Source of the DNA: Rhizobium altiplani
Lineage (GTDB): Bacteria; Pseudomonadota; Alphaproteobacteria; Rhizobiales; Rhizobiaceae
DNA: 64,000 bases
Direction: 5' to 3'
Assembly: GCF_001542405.1 (NCBI RefSeq)
Contig: NZ_LNCD01000091.1
Span: 41,526-105,525, forward strand
A program made the translations under genes and the position numbers. Position 1 is the first letter of the stretch, and the number at the start of each line of letters is the position of its first letter. The notes under the pieces are model-generated. The model had not been told where the DNA came from. It saw only the letters and a program-made list of their open reading frames with translations, and did not search any database. Positions 27,095 to 34,721 of this stretch are shown here, one piece after another.

Positions 27095-28297
27095 ATGCCT
27101 TCCTTCAAGACCCTCGACGACCTCAACGATGTTGCCGGCAAGCGCGTCCTCGTTCGCGTTGACCTCAATGTTCCGGTCAAAGACGGCAAAGTAACCGACA
27201 CCACACGCATCGAGCGTGTTGCCCCGACGATCCTGGAGCTCTCCAACAAAGGTGCCAAGGTCATCCTGCTGGCGCACTTCGGCCGCCCTAAGGATGGCCC
27301 GTCGCAGGACCTTTCGCTGTCGCTGATCGCTCCGTCCGTCGAGGAGGTGCTGGACCACTCCGTGGCAACCGCCGGCGACTGCATCGGCGCAGCAGCAGCG
27401 GAGGCAGTTGGTGCGATGAAGAACGGTGACATCCTGCTCATGGAAAACACCCGCTTCCACAAGGGCGAAGAGAAGAACGACCCCGATTTCGTCAAGGCGC
27501 TTGCGGCGAACGGCGACATCTACGTCAACGACGCCTTCTCTGCTGCCCACCGCGCACATGCCTCGACGGAAGGCCTCGCCCATCATCTCCCCGCCCATGC
27601 GGGCCGCACCATGCAGGCCGAGCTTGAGGCCCTTGAGAGTGGTCTCGGCAACCCGGCCCGTCCTGTCGTCGCCATCGTCGGCGGCGCCAAGGTTTCGACC
27701 AAGATCGACCTCTTGATGAACCTTGTGAAGAAAGTCGATGCGCTGGTGATCGGCGGCGGCATGGCAAACACCTTCATTGCCGCCCGCGGCACGAATGTCG
27801 GCAAGTCGCTCTGCGAGCACGATCTTGCAGACACCGCCAAGCAGATCATGATCGAAGCGGCCACGGCCGGCTGCGCCATCATTCTGCCGGAAGACGGCGT
27901 CGTTGCCCGCGAATTCAAGGCAAACGCCGCCAACGAAACGGTCGCAATCGACGCGATCCCCAATGACGCTATGGTGCTGGACGTCGGCCCGAAGTCGGTC
28001 GAGGCGATCAAGGCATGGATCGAGCGCGCCAATACGCTGGTCTGGAATGGCCCGCTCGGCGCGTTCGAGATCGAGCCTTTCGACAAGGCAACCGTCGCGG
28101 CAGCGAAATTTGCGGCCGAGCGCACGAAGGCCGGCAAGCTCACCTCGGTGGCCGGCGGTGGCGATACGGTCTCGGCGTTGAACCACGCCGGCGTGGCCGA
28201 CGATTTCAGCTATGTGTCGACGGCCGGCGGCGCCTTCCTTGAGTGGATGGAAGGCAAAGTGCTCCCCGGTGTCGCTGTGCTCAACAAGCACAAATAA
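27095..28297 (+). CDS. pgk: Phosphoglycerate kinase
   Basis: This 400-residue two-domain kinase makes ATP from 1,3-bisphosphoglycerate. The N-domain has RVLVRVDLNVPVKDGKVTD and LLAHFGRPKD with the substrate-binding arginines and histidine. The C-domain has VSTKIDLLMNLV and the nucleotide loop VWNGPLGAFE, then SVAGGGDTVSALNHAG. Length and motifs are complete. It has its own terminator 37 bp past the stop and follows gap in the usual order. Confidence 0.96.
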   Translation: MPSFKTLDDLNDVAGKRVLVRVDLNVPVKDGKVTDTTRIERVAPTILELSNKGAKVILLAHFGRPKDGPSQDLSLSLIAPSVEEVLDHSVATAGDCIGAAAAEAVGAMKNGDILLMENTRFHKGEEKNDPDFVKALAANGDIYVNDAFSAAHRAHASTEGLAHHLPAHAGRTMQAELEALESGLGNPARPVVAIVGGAKVSTKIDLLMNLVKKVDALVIGGGMANTFIAARGTNVGKSLCEHDLADTAKQIMIEAATAGCAIILPEDGVVAREFKANAANETVAIDAIPNDAMVLDVGPKSVEAIKAWIERANTLVWNGPLGAFEIEPFDKATVAAAKFAAERTKAGKLTSVAGGGDTVSALNHAGVADDFSYVSTAGGAFLEWMEGKVLPGVAVLNKHK

Positions 28298-28334
28298 TTC
28301 AAGCGAACGAATTTAACAAATTTTACATGTAGAT

Positions 28335-28365
28335 AGACCGCGGCGCGAAAGCCCCGCGGTCTTTT
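28335..28365 (+). terminator. Intrinsic terminator after pgk
   Basis: AGACCGCGG (28335-28343) pairs with CCGCGGTCT (28354-28362) and is followed by TTTT. Confidence 0.85.
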
Positions 28366-28394
28366 GCTCATTTGGAGTACAAAAGCCCAAACTT

Positions 28395-28425
28395 TCAAAC
28401 GATTAAAAAAAATTCAAACGTTTCA
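28395..28425 (+). promoter_or_regulatory. Two LacI-family-like operator motifs upstream of fbaB
   Basis: TCAAACGATTAA (28395-28406) and TCAAACGTTTCA (28414-28425) are 19 bp apart start to start. The second differs by one base from the Cra/FruR-type palindrome TGAAACGTTTCA. They lie about 95-125 bp before the aldolase start. Confidence 0.35.
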
Positions 28426-28518
28426 GACAATTTTGCTGCCGTTTTCCCACCCATAAACTTCTGTTATCCGCGACCTATATCTACTGGTTGACGATTTTTT
28501 GCTGTGGAGAGAAACGAT

Positions 28519-29544
28519 ATGAGCGAACGTTTGGAAGACATTGCCGTGCGTATGGTGGCTGGTGGCCGCGGGCTGCTTGCAGCAGATGAATCGACAGCCA
28601 CAATCGGGAAGCGGTTCGACACAATCGGACTTGAATCGACGGAAACGAGCCGTCGCGACTACCGCGAAATGTTGTTCCGCACCGAAGACGCGATGCGTCA
28701 GTATATCTCCGGCGTGATCCTCTACGAAGAGACCCTCCACCAGAAGGCAGCAGACGGCACGCCCTTTGTCGACATCATCCGTGCGGCCGACAGCATCCCG
28801 GGCATCAAGGTCGATATCGGCGCAAAGCCGATGGCAGCCTATCCCGGCGAAACCATCACCGAAGGCCTCGACGGCCTCGCAGACCGTCTTGCGAAGTATT
28901 ATGAAGCCGGCGCCCGCTTCGCCAAGTGGCGCGGCGTTATCGCAATCTCCTCCACGCTGCCCACCTGGGGCTCCATGAAAGCCAACGCCCACGCCCTCGC
29001 CCGCTATGCGGCGCTGTGCCAGCAGGCCAACATCGTGCCGATCGTCGAACCGGAATGCCTGATGGACGGCAAGCCAGGCGACCACAACATCGATCGCTGC
29101 GCCGAGGTCACCGAATGGACGCTGCGCACCGTCTTCGAGGAATTGGCCGACGCCCGCGTCAGCCTCGAAGGCATGATCCTCAAGCCGAACATGGTCATCG
29201 ACGGCAAGAACGCCCGCAAGGCTTCCGTCGCCGAGGTCGCCGAGCGCACGGTCGAGGTGCTGAAGCGCACCGTTCCGTCGGCCGTTCCCGGCATTGCCTT
29301 CCTCTCGGGTGGCCAGTCCACCGAAGAAGCGTCGGCGCATCTTTCCGCGATCAACTCCGGTTATGACCTGCCGTGGACTGTGACCTTCTCCTACGGCCGC
29401 GCACTGCAGGATACGGCACTGAAGGCTTGGGGCGGCAAGCAGGAAAACATTGCCGCCGGCCAGCGTGCCTTTGCCCACCGCGCCGAAATGAACAGCCTCG
29501 CCGCCAAGGGCAGCTGGAAGAAGGATCTGGAGAAGGCGGCCTAA
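28519..29544 (+). CDS. fbaB: Class I fructose-bisphosphate aldolase
   Basis: This 341-residue Schiff-base aldolase is of the animal/plant-like class I type. It has GGRGLLAADESTATIGKRF near the N-terminus, the substrate-lysine region AKWRGVI, EPECLMDG, and the Schiff-base lysine in LEGMILKPNMV, then LSGGQSTEEASAHL for phosphate binding. It splits fructose 1,6-bisphosphate without a metal. ATG 28519 is 8 bp after GGAGAG; an upstream start at 28504 is less likely. The tkt, gap, pgk, fbaB order agrees with Sinorhizobium, whose aldolase is named fbaB. A terminator follows. Confidence 0.94.
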   Translation: MSERLEDIAVRMVAGGRGLLAADESTATIGKRFDTIGLESTETSRRDYREMLFRTEDAMRQYISGVILYEETLHQKAADGTPFVDIIRAADSIPGIKVDIGAKPMAAYPGETITEGLDGLADRLAKYYEAGARFAKWRGVIAISSTLPTWGSMKANAHALARYAALCQQANIVPIVEPECLMDGKPGDHNIDRCAEVTEWTLRTVFEELADARVSLEGMILKPNMVIDGKNARKASVAEVAERTVEVLKRTVPSAVPGIAFLSGGQSTEEASAHLSAINSGYDLPWTVTFSYGRALQDTALKAWGGKQENIAAGQRAFAHRAEMNSLAAKGSWKKDLEKAA

Positions 29545-29570
29545 GCCATCTTCTGATCGACAAGAAAAGC

Positions 29571-29600
29571 AAAACCGGTCGTCGCAGACGGCCGGTTTCT
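29571..29600 (+). terminator. Intrinsic terminator after fbaB
   Basis: AAACCGGTCGTC pairs with GACGGCCGGTTT (one G-U) around a 3-4 base loop. The T-run is short (TTTCTG). Confidence 0.7.
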
Positions 29601-29684
29601 GCATTGTAAGGGCGACAACTTTCCGGCTTCTGCAGACGGCGGATCGCCGGTAGAGATCGTGGTATCAGCCCGCTCGGAGCCGCC

Positions 29685-30602
29685 ATGAGAACCGTTGCCT
29701 TCACGACAGTCGATGTCTTCACCTCTACTCGCTTCGAAGGCAACCCGCTCGCCGTGATGACGGACGCGCGTGGCCTGACGGACGCAGACATGCAGAATAT
29801 TGCCGCCGAGTTCGGCTATTCGGAAGTCACCTTCGTGCTACCGCCAGAAGATCCGGCAAATACCGCCCGTGTCCGCATCTTCACACCCACCATGGAGGTT
29901 CCCTTTGCGGGGCATCCGAACGTCGGGACGGCTTATGTGCTCGGCCAACAGCGCGAGGTCTTCGGACGGCCGGTCGGCGACAGCCTGCGCTTCGAAGAGA
30001 AGGCGGGTCTCGTCGAGGTCAACCTGAAGCGTGACGGCGGTGAGGTGCTGTCGGCATCGATTCGTGCGCCGAAGCCGCTCACCATCGGCAACACGATATC
30101 CGAGGAAACCGTTGCGCGCTGTATAGTGATCGAGCCGCAGGAAATCCGGGTGGCGAAGCACCGACCGGTTGTCGCCTCCGTTGGACTGAGTTTCGCCGTC
30201 GCGGAACTGGCAGACCTTGCCGCCCTCGGTCGCGCCCGCCCGAACCTCACCTATTTCCAGGATGCCGCCGGCCCGACTGCCGAAGGCAATCACGATTTCT
30301 CGCTGTTCGTCTATGTGCGCTCCCAGGAAGAGCCGTGGACGATCCGCGCCCGGATGTTCGCGCCGCTCGACAACGTTGCGGAGGATCCGGCGACCGGCAG
30401 CGCCTCGGCAGCCCTCGGCGCCTACCTCGTTTCGCTGGAGCCGGATGCGGACATGAACGTTTCGCTCACCATCGAACAAGGCGTCGAGATGGGACGCCGA
30501 AGCATCATCGGCATCGAAGTCGTCAAGAAGGACGGCATCGTTTCCGATGTGACGATCTCGGGCAGCTGCGCGCCGGTCATGCGCGGCGAAATCACGTACT
30601 AA
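29685..30602 (+). CDS. PhzF family isomerase/epimerase
   Basis: This 305-residue protein has the two-domain PhzF fold. The catalytic glutamate region EFGYSEVTF is near residue 46, with the family motifs PFAGHPNVGTA and EDPATGSASAALGAYL. The founding enzyme isomerises an intermediate of phenazine synthesis, but most members act on other substrates, and no phenazine genes are nearby. GGAG precedes ATG 29685. The gene converges with a small membrane protein gene with 4-bp overlap of their ends. Confidence 0.88.
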   Translation: MRTVAFTTVDVFTSTRFEGNPLAVMTDARGLTDADMQNIAAEFGYSEVTFVLPPEDPANTARVRIFTPTMEVPFAGHPNVGTAYVLGQQREVFGRPVGDSLRFEEKAGLVEVNLKRDGGEVLSASIRAPKPLTIGNTISEETVARCIVIEPQEIRVAKHRPVVASVGLSFAVAELADLAALGRARPNLTYFQDAAGPTAEGNHDFSLFVYVRSQEEPWTIRARMFAPLDNVAEDPATGSASAALGAYLVSLEPDADMNVSLTIEQGVEMGRRSIIGIEVVKKDGIVSDVTISGSCAPVMRGEITY

Positions 30603-30763
30603 ACGAACAGATCGCGGCCAAGCAGCGCTACCGCCCAGACCCCAAACGCGATCAGGGCGATCTTCCAGAAATCCATGCGCCGTCGCAGCCCCGGAACGCC
30701 CAGCGGCTTGATCAGCTGAATCGCCATCGCCAGGATGAGCAGCAGAGCGATCAGCTTCGTCAT
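30599..30763 (-). CDS. Small two-helix membrane protein
   Basis: This 54-residue protein has two hydrophobic helices: LIALLLILAMAIQLI (residues 4-18) and IALIAFGVWAVALLG (35-49). They are joined by KPLGVPGLRRRMDFW, which gives a positively charged loop. It resembles uncharacterised small membrane proteins of rhizobia; I do not know a function. Start ATG 30761-30763 follows GGAAAAATAAAGAC. Its end overlaps the PhzF stop by 4 bp on the opposite strand. Confidence 0.6.
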   Translation of the reverse strand: MTKLIALLLILAMAIQLIKPLGVPGLRRRMDFWKIALIAFGVWAVALLGRDLFV

Positions 30764-30933
30764 GTCTTTATTTTTCCATCTCTTCTGAATGTCACAGGAC
30801 GGACATTTTTTCACGTCACGACTGCATTTATTCATGCCGTAAAGGCATTTGGGGGCACAATCAATCATCTCGAGGCTGGGCGACACTCCGTGTTGCCATC
30901 TGTCTTTGCAATCAACGCATAGAGTCTGGCTAT

Positions 30934-32214
30934 ATGAAAAGAAATCTGCTGTCCGTCGCCTCGCTTCTCTTCGGGACGCTGTTTCTCTTCATGGGCAATG
31001 GGTTGCAGGGCATCCTGCTTCCGGTTCGCGGCAACCTCGAAGGCTACGCGACAACCACGCTCGGCCTGCTCGGCACGTCCTGGGCTGCCGGCTTCGTCAT
31101 CGGTTGCCTCGTCGCGCCGAAATTGGTGCGCCGCGTTGGCCATGTCCGTGCCTTCTCCGGCTTCATTGCGATTATCGCGATCATCGCGCTGGTCAGCGGC
31201 ATTATCATCCACCCGGTCTGGTGGGTGCTGCTGCGCGCCGTCACCGGTTTTGCGACGGCCGGCACCTCGATGATCATCGAGAGCTGGCTGAACGAGCGCG
31301 CCACAAACGAGAGCCGCGGCGCAATCTTCTCGCTGTATATCGCCATCACGCTCTTCGGCGTCGTGGCGGGTCAGATGATGATCCCGCTCGAGGATGTTCG
31401 CACGCCTGTCCTGTTCATGGTCTGCGGCATCTTCTACTGCATCGCGATGCTGCCGACGACGCTCTCGACCGCAGCCTCGCCGCAGCCGCTGAAGGCCGTG
31501 AAGCTGGATCTTCCGGCCCTTTACCGCAACTCCCCGGTCTCCTGCCTTGGCATTCTCCTCGTCGGCATCGCCAACGGCGCATACGGAACGCTGGGCGCTG
31601 TCTTCGGCGCAGGCTCCGGCCTGTCCGACACCAGCATCGCCATCATGATGAGCTCCACCATCTTCGCGGGCGCCGTGATGCAGCTGCCGGCAGGGCGGCT
31701 TTCCGACCGCATCGACCGGCGCTATGTGCTGGCAGCCATGTCGGCCATCGCAGCCTTCGCCGGCCTGTTGATCGCCATCCTGCAACCATCGTCGCCGGCC
31801 TTCATTATCAGCCTCGTCGTCCTTTACGGCGCCGTTGCCAACACCCTCTATCCGATCGCGGTTGCGCACGCCAACGACTTTGCCTCGGCAGAGGATTTCG
31901 TAAAGGTTTCGGGCGGCTTGTTGCTCCTCTACGGCATCGGCACCATCATCGGCCCGACCATCGGTGGCCCCGTCATGTCGATGATCAATCCGCACGCCCT
32001 TTTCCTGGTGACGGCAATCGCCCATGTGTTGATCACCGCCTATGCCATCATCCGCAGCCGCATGCGCGCCGCCGTTCCCGCCGGCGATCGCGACGCCTTT
32101 ACCACCATTCCGACGGCTACATCGCAGACGCTTACGCCCGAAAGCATGTCGCTTGCCGACCGCGGAACCGGCAAGACTCCCGAAACCGGCGATCCTGCCC
32201 TAAAATATAGCTGA
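30934..32214 (+). CDS. Major facilitator superfamily transporter
   Basis: This 426-residue permease has twelve predicted helices and a loop 2-3 motif region GCLVAPKLVRRVGHVRAF. Its WLNERATNESRGAIFSLYIA stretch is typical of the YcaD/DHA-like MFS group annotated as quinate or drug permeases. A hydrophilic C-terminal tail of about 45 residues ends in DPALKYS. The substrate is unknown. It is followed after 22 bp by a DUF1192 gene on the same strand, so the two may share a transcript. Confidence 0.85.
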   Translation: MKRNLLSVASLLFGTLFLFMGNGLQGILLPVRGNLEGYATTTLGLLGTSWAAGFVIGCLVAPKLVRRVGHVRAFSGFIAIIAIIALVSGIIIHPVWWVLLRAVTGFATAGTSMIIESWLNERATNESRGAIFSLYIAITLFGVVAGQMMIPLEDVRTPVLFMVCGIFYCIAMLPTTLSTAASPQPLKAVKLDLPALYRNSPVSCLGILLVGIANGAYGTLGAVFGAGSGLSDTSIAIMMSSTIFAGAVMQLPAGRLSDRIDRRYVLAAMSAIAAFAGLLIAILQPSSPAFIISLVVLYGAVANTLYPIAVAHANDFASAEDFVKVSGGLLLLYGIGTIIGPTIGGPVMSMINPHALFLVTAIAHVLITAYAIIRSRMRAAVPAGDRDAFTTIPTATSQTLTPESMSLADRGTGKTPETGDPALKYS

Positions 32215-32236
32215 GGCTTACAAGGGAGGATAGCAT

Positions 32237-32428
32237 ATGAGCTTCATCGACGATGACCGGCCGCAGAAGAAGGTTGCCCACGAGATCGGGGCCGACCTCT
32301 CCACCCTATCGGTCGACGAGTTGAGAGCGCGCGTGGAGCTGCTCAGGGCGGAAATCGTAAGACTCGAGGCGGAAGCTGCCAGCAAGACATCGACAAGATC
32401 AGCGGCGGAGAGCCTCTTCCGCTCGTAA
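32237..32428 (+). CDS. DUF1192 family protein
   Basis: This 63-residue protein matches the short DUF1192 family of alphaproteobacteria: an acidic start, the STLSVDELRARVELLRAEI core, and a coiled-coil middle. Function is unknown. AGGGAGGATAGCAT precedes ATG 32237. The neighbouring rcdA downstream is a conserved rhizobial setting. Confidence 0.85.
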   Translation: MSFIDDDRPQKKVAHEIGADLSTLSVDELRARVELLRAEIVRLEAEAASKTSTRSAAESLFRS

Positions 32429-32486
32429 TTCGTCGGCTGACTATTGCAGAAAGCTAACGACCGAAGAGTGTTAATCCGAGACAGGT

Positions 32487-32501
32487 TTAAGCGGCCATTA
32501 A
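32487..32501 (+). promoter_or_regulatory. CtrA box 1 at the -35 position of a candidate small RNA
   Basis: TTAAGCGGCCATTAA is a perfect TTAA-N7-TTAA CtrA site. It lies about 25-30 bp before the likely start of the RNA at about 32520-32525, where CtrA activates promoters. Confidence 0.55.
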
Positions 32502-32520
32502 GCTTTATAAGGTATTACTG

Positions 32521-32629
32521 TACTCATCCAGTTCTTCTCTGGATCTCAGACAGTTTTCCATGCGGTGAATTGGTCTGATTTTTCTCCCTGTTTTACCTTG
32601 AGAGCCGCTTTTGCGGCTCTTCTTTTTTT
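32521..32629 (+). ncRNA. Candidate trans-acting small RNA with three stem-loops
   Basis: The segment folds into three hairpins: ATCCAG/CTGGAT (32526-32544), CAGAC/GTCTG (32547-32577) and an intrinsic terminator AGAGCCGC-TTTT-GCGGCTCT (32601-32620) followed by seven or more T. Between hairpins two and three lies a single-stranded, U-rich stretch containing TCTCCCTG, able to pair with ribosome binding sites, as in Hfq-dependent RNAs. A TATTAC at 32513-32518 could be the -10 box. No reading frame fits. It could instead be the long 3' end of the DUF1192 transcript. I cannot assign it to a named rhizobial sRNA family. Confidence 0.55.
32601..32629 (+). terminator. Intrinsic terminator between DUF1192 gene and rcdA
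   Basis: A perfect 8-bp stem AGAGCCGC/GCGGCTCT with loop TTTT is followed by TCTTTTTTTA. Confidence 0.9.
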
Positions 32630-32665
32630 ATTGCGCTGGGGACCATTTCCATGAAACTGTGGAAG

Positions 32666-32680
32666 TTAACCCTTTCTTAA
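32666..32680 (+). promoter_or_regulatory. CtrA box 2 upstream of rcdA
   Basis: TTAACCCTTTCTTAA is a perfect TTAA-N7-TTAA site, 125 bp before the rcdA ATG, so it could control rcdA. Confidence 0.6.
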
Positions 32681-32805
32681 GAAACGCCTTGCGCAATTCG
32701 GCTAAAGCTACCATCTTAAAGGCATAAAGACTGGCCGAGGAAACTTTTTCCCTTCGACTGGCGTTACCTGACCATAAGTAGATGCGTGCAACAGGGACTG
32801 TTTAA

Positions 32806-33321
32806 ATGTCAGAGCTTGGATTGAACACGATCAGTTTTGCAGGTCGCGCTGCCGCATCCTCGCAGTTCAAGACACTATATTCGGAAGGCATGTCGCTGGT
32901 TGAAGAAACCGCCGCATATCTCGATGGCCAGGGCCGCGCTGCCTCCAAGGTTCTGCCGCGCATGGCATCCGTCCTCTATGCCGCTGAATCGATGCGCCTG
33001 ACCACCCGCCTGATGCAGATGGCCTCCTGGCTACTGCTGCAGCGCGCCGTCAACAATGGCGAGATGTCGCGCGATCAGGTTCTGGCCGAGAAGAACAAGG
33101 TTCGCCTCGACGGCTTCAACGTCGACCGCAATGCGCCGGGCTGGGGCGATCTGCCGGAATCCTTCCGCGACCTGATCGAACGCTCGTTGCGCCTGCAGAA
33201 CCGTGTCGCCCTGCTCGATCGCGAAATCTACCGTCCGGCGGAAGCCCCGATCGTTCCCGACAACCAGAACAGCGTACAGGCTCAGCTGAGCCTGCTGCAG
33301 ACGGCCTTCGGCAACAACTGA
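32806..33321 (+). CDS. rcdA: RcdA/DUF1465 protein, adaptor for CtrA degradation
   Basis: This 171-residue protein matches the DUF1465 family, whose founding member in Caulobacter, RcdA, joins the ClpXP adaptor hierarchy that delivers CtrA for degradation. The three-helix bundle is visible (SLVEETAAYLDG, SVLYAAESMRLTTRLMQMASWLLLQRAV, LPESFRDLIERSLRLQNRVALLDREI), and the less ordered C-terminal tail, important for adaptor function, is present. ATG 32806 is used. A CtrA box upstream suggests feedback between CtrA and its turnover factor. A terminator follows. Confidence 0.87.
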   Translation: MSELGLNTISFAGRAAASSQFKTLYSEGMSLVEETAAYLDGQGRAASKVLPRMASVLYAAESMRLTTRLMQMASWLLLQRAVNNGEMSRDQVLAEKNKVRLDGFNVDRNAPGWGDLPESFRDLIERSLRLQNRVALLDREIYRPAEAPIVPDNQNSVQAQLSLLQTAFGNN

Positions 33322-33345
33322 ACCGCCGCAACCTGAATTCACGAA

Positions 33346-33374
33346 GCCGGCTGCGTCCCGCGCAGCCGGTTTTT
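33346..33374 (+). terminator. Intrinsic terminator after rcdA
   Basis: CCGGCTGCG pairs with CGCAGCCGG around TCCCG, followed by TTTTTC. Confidence 0.9.
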
Positions 33375-33671
33375 CTTTACGCGCACAACAACCACGCGAC
33401 TCAACGTAGTGGCGAGGCAGCAAATGCGTTGACGCAAGGAGGGACACCTCCTGCCTCCTTCCGGCCCTTGCGGACCCGCGGGTTCCTGCATGGGAGGCTT
33501 TCGTATGCCTGACGGCACCCGAAACCCTAAACCATATCGGTCGTGGAGGACAGCTTTGCCCCGTCCGAAAAGCAGCAGACGTGGGCGGCGACGACACCTG
33601 GAGGTCGCGGTTGCGCCATGAACGTCATTCGCGCCGCACCCAGCAAAGGTCGTGCACCGACCCCTAAGGGG
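33375..33671. other. Non-coding stretch at the edge of an accessory region
   Basis: No gene is evident. It contains an AAGGAGG..CCTCCTT hairpin (about 33437-33461) and GACCCC-TAA-GGGGTC (33659-33673), the latter touching the end of the broken RidA gene and possibly its old terminator. An open plus-strand frame from 33543 has no recognisable product. Confidence 0.4.
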
Positions 33672-34149
33672 TCACCCGTCAATTTCCACTTCCGCTTCAC
33701 AGTTTACAGGCGCATTCAAAGGGATGGCCATGCCGATGGACGAGCGGGCGTGGGCGCCAACGTCAGGGCCGTACAGCTCCAGAAATCGGAATAACCGTTT
33801 GTGACCAGCGGGGTCTCATTGAAACCCGGAGCAACATTCACCATGGCGAAGACGCGCAGCCACGCCGTAACCCGATCGAGGTTTCCGACTGCCCGCTTGA
33901 GGCTCGCGAGATGAGCCAGGGCAACGAGCCGCGCTGACGCGTAACCCTGCTCAGGGGAAACCTCGGTCCCGACCTTGCCGAGGGGTTTCGCCAATGCCCA
34001 TTCCGGTTGCACTCGACGTGACCCGATATGTCGGCGCGGTTGCCGCGCACCCGGACCCAGGCGAAAGGCATACGCAGCCCCTCGCGAACTTTCAGAGGCT
34101 AGGGCAGTTCCAGACCCATAGCGGCCAGACGTTGTTCGATGATCGCGAT
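33672..34149 (-). pseudogene. Broken RidA/YjgF-family gene
   Basis: Read across three minus-strand frames, this gives a nearly whole RidA-like protein of about 155 residues. The first part, IEQRLAAMGLELP then PLKVREGLRMPFAWVRVRGN and ADISGH, has a TAG stop at 34099-34101. The frame then shifts near 34005 to LAKPLGKVGTEVSPEQGY, LDRVTAWLRVFAMVNVAPGF and NGYSDF. It shifts again near 33790 to LELYGPDVGAHARSSIGMA and ends NCEAEVEIDG-stop. The start codon also seems lost (ATC at the expected place). Intact members remove reactive enamines or act on related imines. It follows the cupin gene in the same orientation by about 18 bp. Confidence 0.85.
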
Positions 34150-34167
34150 AGCGCACCTCTGAGCCTA

Positions 34168-34602
34168 TTAGGGTACGATGTCGTCAAGTTCCGGCATCAG
34201 CACGACGCTCTCGTTCGCTGCGGGGTCATTGCGGGCAGCGAGGAACTCGGCGTTTTCCGTGCTGCGGTTCACGGCAAGATGCGGAACGCCGGCCGGAATG
34301 AACAGGTAGTCGCCGGGGAGGACCTTTTCGCATCGTTCAAGCTCGGCCCCCGACCAAATCTCGATCTCTTTGCCCGCGGTCATAAGCAGGGCCGTCTCGT
34401 GTCCCTGATGGCGATGGGCGCTGGTTCGTCTTCCTGCGGGTAGCGAGATCATCCCGAGCCACAGCATGCTGGATCCGACGCTCTCCGCCGAGACTCCCGA
34501 GCGATAGACAGATCCCTGCTCGGCGACATAGCTGTCACTGCCGCGTACGATTTTCGCGGTTGATGCATGAGCATTCTTCGCTTGCATTGTTTGGTTCTCC
34601 AT
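34168..34602 (-). CDS. Cupin-domain protein
   Basis: This 144-residue single-domain cupin carries motif 1-like SAHRHQGHETALLMTAG and motif 2-like PGDYLFIPAGVPHLAVN, with histidines able to bind a metal. Substrate is unknown. ATG 34600-34602 follows GGGTGGGAACG. Downstream on the same strand lies the broken RidA gene, and upstream, divergently, a winged-helix/TPR regulator, so these probably formed one regulated unit. Confidence 0.78.
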   Translation of the reverse strand: MENQTMQAKNAHASTAKIVRGSDSYVAEQGSVYRSGVSAESVGSSMLWLGMISLPAGRRTSAHRHQGHETALLMTAGKEIEIWSGAELERCEKVLPGDYLFIPAGVPHLAVNRSTENAEFLAARNDPAANESVVLMPELDDIVP

Positions 34603-34721
34603 CGTTCCCACCCACTTCAACTGCCGCATGGAGCTGAATCTGCGCGCGGAGCCGGCGCAAGTCCTGAACGAAGGCCGAAAAATTCCGAAAACTGCGAAAT
34701 CGGGCGTATCATTCCTAAATC

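Noticed and set aside
33543..33794. Plus-strand frame of 83 codons in the accessory stretch
   Set aside because: It overlaps the RidA pseudogene in antisense and shows no domain or ribosome site.
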